From Candidatus Merdivicinus faecavium (GTDB taxonomy: Bacteria; Bacillota; Clostridia; Oscillospirales; Ruminococcaceae), in NCBI GenBank assembly GCA_018716285.1, contig DVKD01000028.1, positions 1-64,000 on the forward strand: DNA of 64,000 nt, written 5' to 3'. The notes beneath the pieces are model-generated. The model was given only the letters and a program-made list of their open reading frames with translations. It searched no databases and was not told the origin of the DNA. Positions 63,950 through 64,000 of the stretch are shown in pieces; within the stretch, counting starts at the first letter, position 1, and each line of letters opens with the position of its first letter. A program made the translations under genes and the position numbers.

Positions 63950-64000
63950 GCGCCTGAATCGGCCGCCAGGCAGAAAAGGGTGAGCAGTAAAGTGAAGTTG

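Overview
This window looks like chromosomal sequence from a high-GC member of the Firmicutes, most likely a gut-type clostridium of the Oscillospirales. The basis is strong AGGAGG-type ribosome binding sites, TTGACA/TATAAT-type promoters with 16-17 bp spacers, Firmicutes-type genes and gene order (darA-holB-ricT, spoVG, mazF, DegV, WalR-type box, rpmG-secE-nusG-rplKAJL), and anaerobe-type enzymes (anaerobic sulfatase-maturating radical SAM enzyme, HemW, 2[4Fe-4S] ferredoxin). No species can be named from the sequence. No rRNA, tRNA, CRISPR array, prophage or insertion sequence was seen.

Layout. 1-0.3 kb: a palindrome-rich dispersed element in tandem. 0.3-6.2 kb: M20 dipeptidase, a small zinc-ribbon membrane protein, a coiled-coil unknown, a GNAT-lipoprotein pair, and a DUF4091/GH123-like hydrolase. 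6.3-10.0 kb: translation and transcription block rpmG-secE-nusG-rplK-rplA, then rplJ-rplL behind its own promoter and L10 leader; rpoBC does not follow. 10.1-12.9 kb: PH-like membrane protein, CPBP protease-tadA, xpt. 13.1-15.1 kb: GH109-like oxidoreductase-fold protein facing an SGNH hydrolase. 15.1-18.8 kb: glycolytic operon pgk-tpiA-gpmI. 18.9-21.7 kb: DegV, trmL, then a lone ABC ATPase and a lone mazF. 21.8-24.7 kb: repeat-rich surface protein and ferredoxin. 24.8-29.5 kb: anSME - PLP decarboxylase - darA - holB - ricT. 29.6-33.8 kb: CorA, sugar transferase and glycosyltransferase, split by a second copy of the palindromic element. 34.0-39.7 kb: a 1909-residue DUF4011/SF1 helicase/Vsr-like nuclease/DUF3320 protein, the best defence candidate here. 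39.9-46.1 kb: cell-wall enzymes (M23, GH25), hemW, and a degenerate ROK regulator. 46.2-49.5 kb: operon of metallophosphoesterase, P-loop kinase, lepA and a DUF6054-like gene. 49.5-50.7 kb: three uncharacterised small genes. 50.7-54.9 kb: patatin and carB. 54.9-55.6 kb: AT-richer noncoding DNA packed with DnaA-box-like 9-mers. 55.6-64 kb: SLOG protein, alr-cupin, small regulatory ORFs, spoVG, acpS-nnr, an XRE regulator with operators, a lipoprotein and an AI-2E family transporter.

How the genes fit together: most are housekeeping (ribosome, glycolysis, tRNA modification, wall synthesis and turnover). Three separate loci (DUF4091/GH123-like, GH109-like plus SGNH, anSME) hint at use of amino-sugar-rich or sulfated host glycans; this is inference. 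The less ordinary items are the giant helicase-nuclease, the DnaA-box cluster, the palindromic element, the WalR-type site at the M23 gene, the acpS/nnr overlap and the three-gene unknown cassette. Start sites were moved from the ORF track wherever a ribosome binding site pointed elsewhere. Everything was read by eye; no database search was run.
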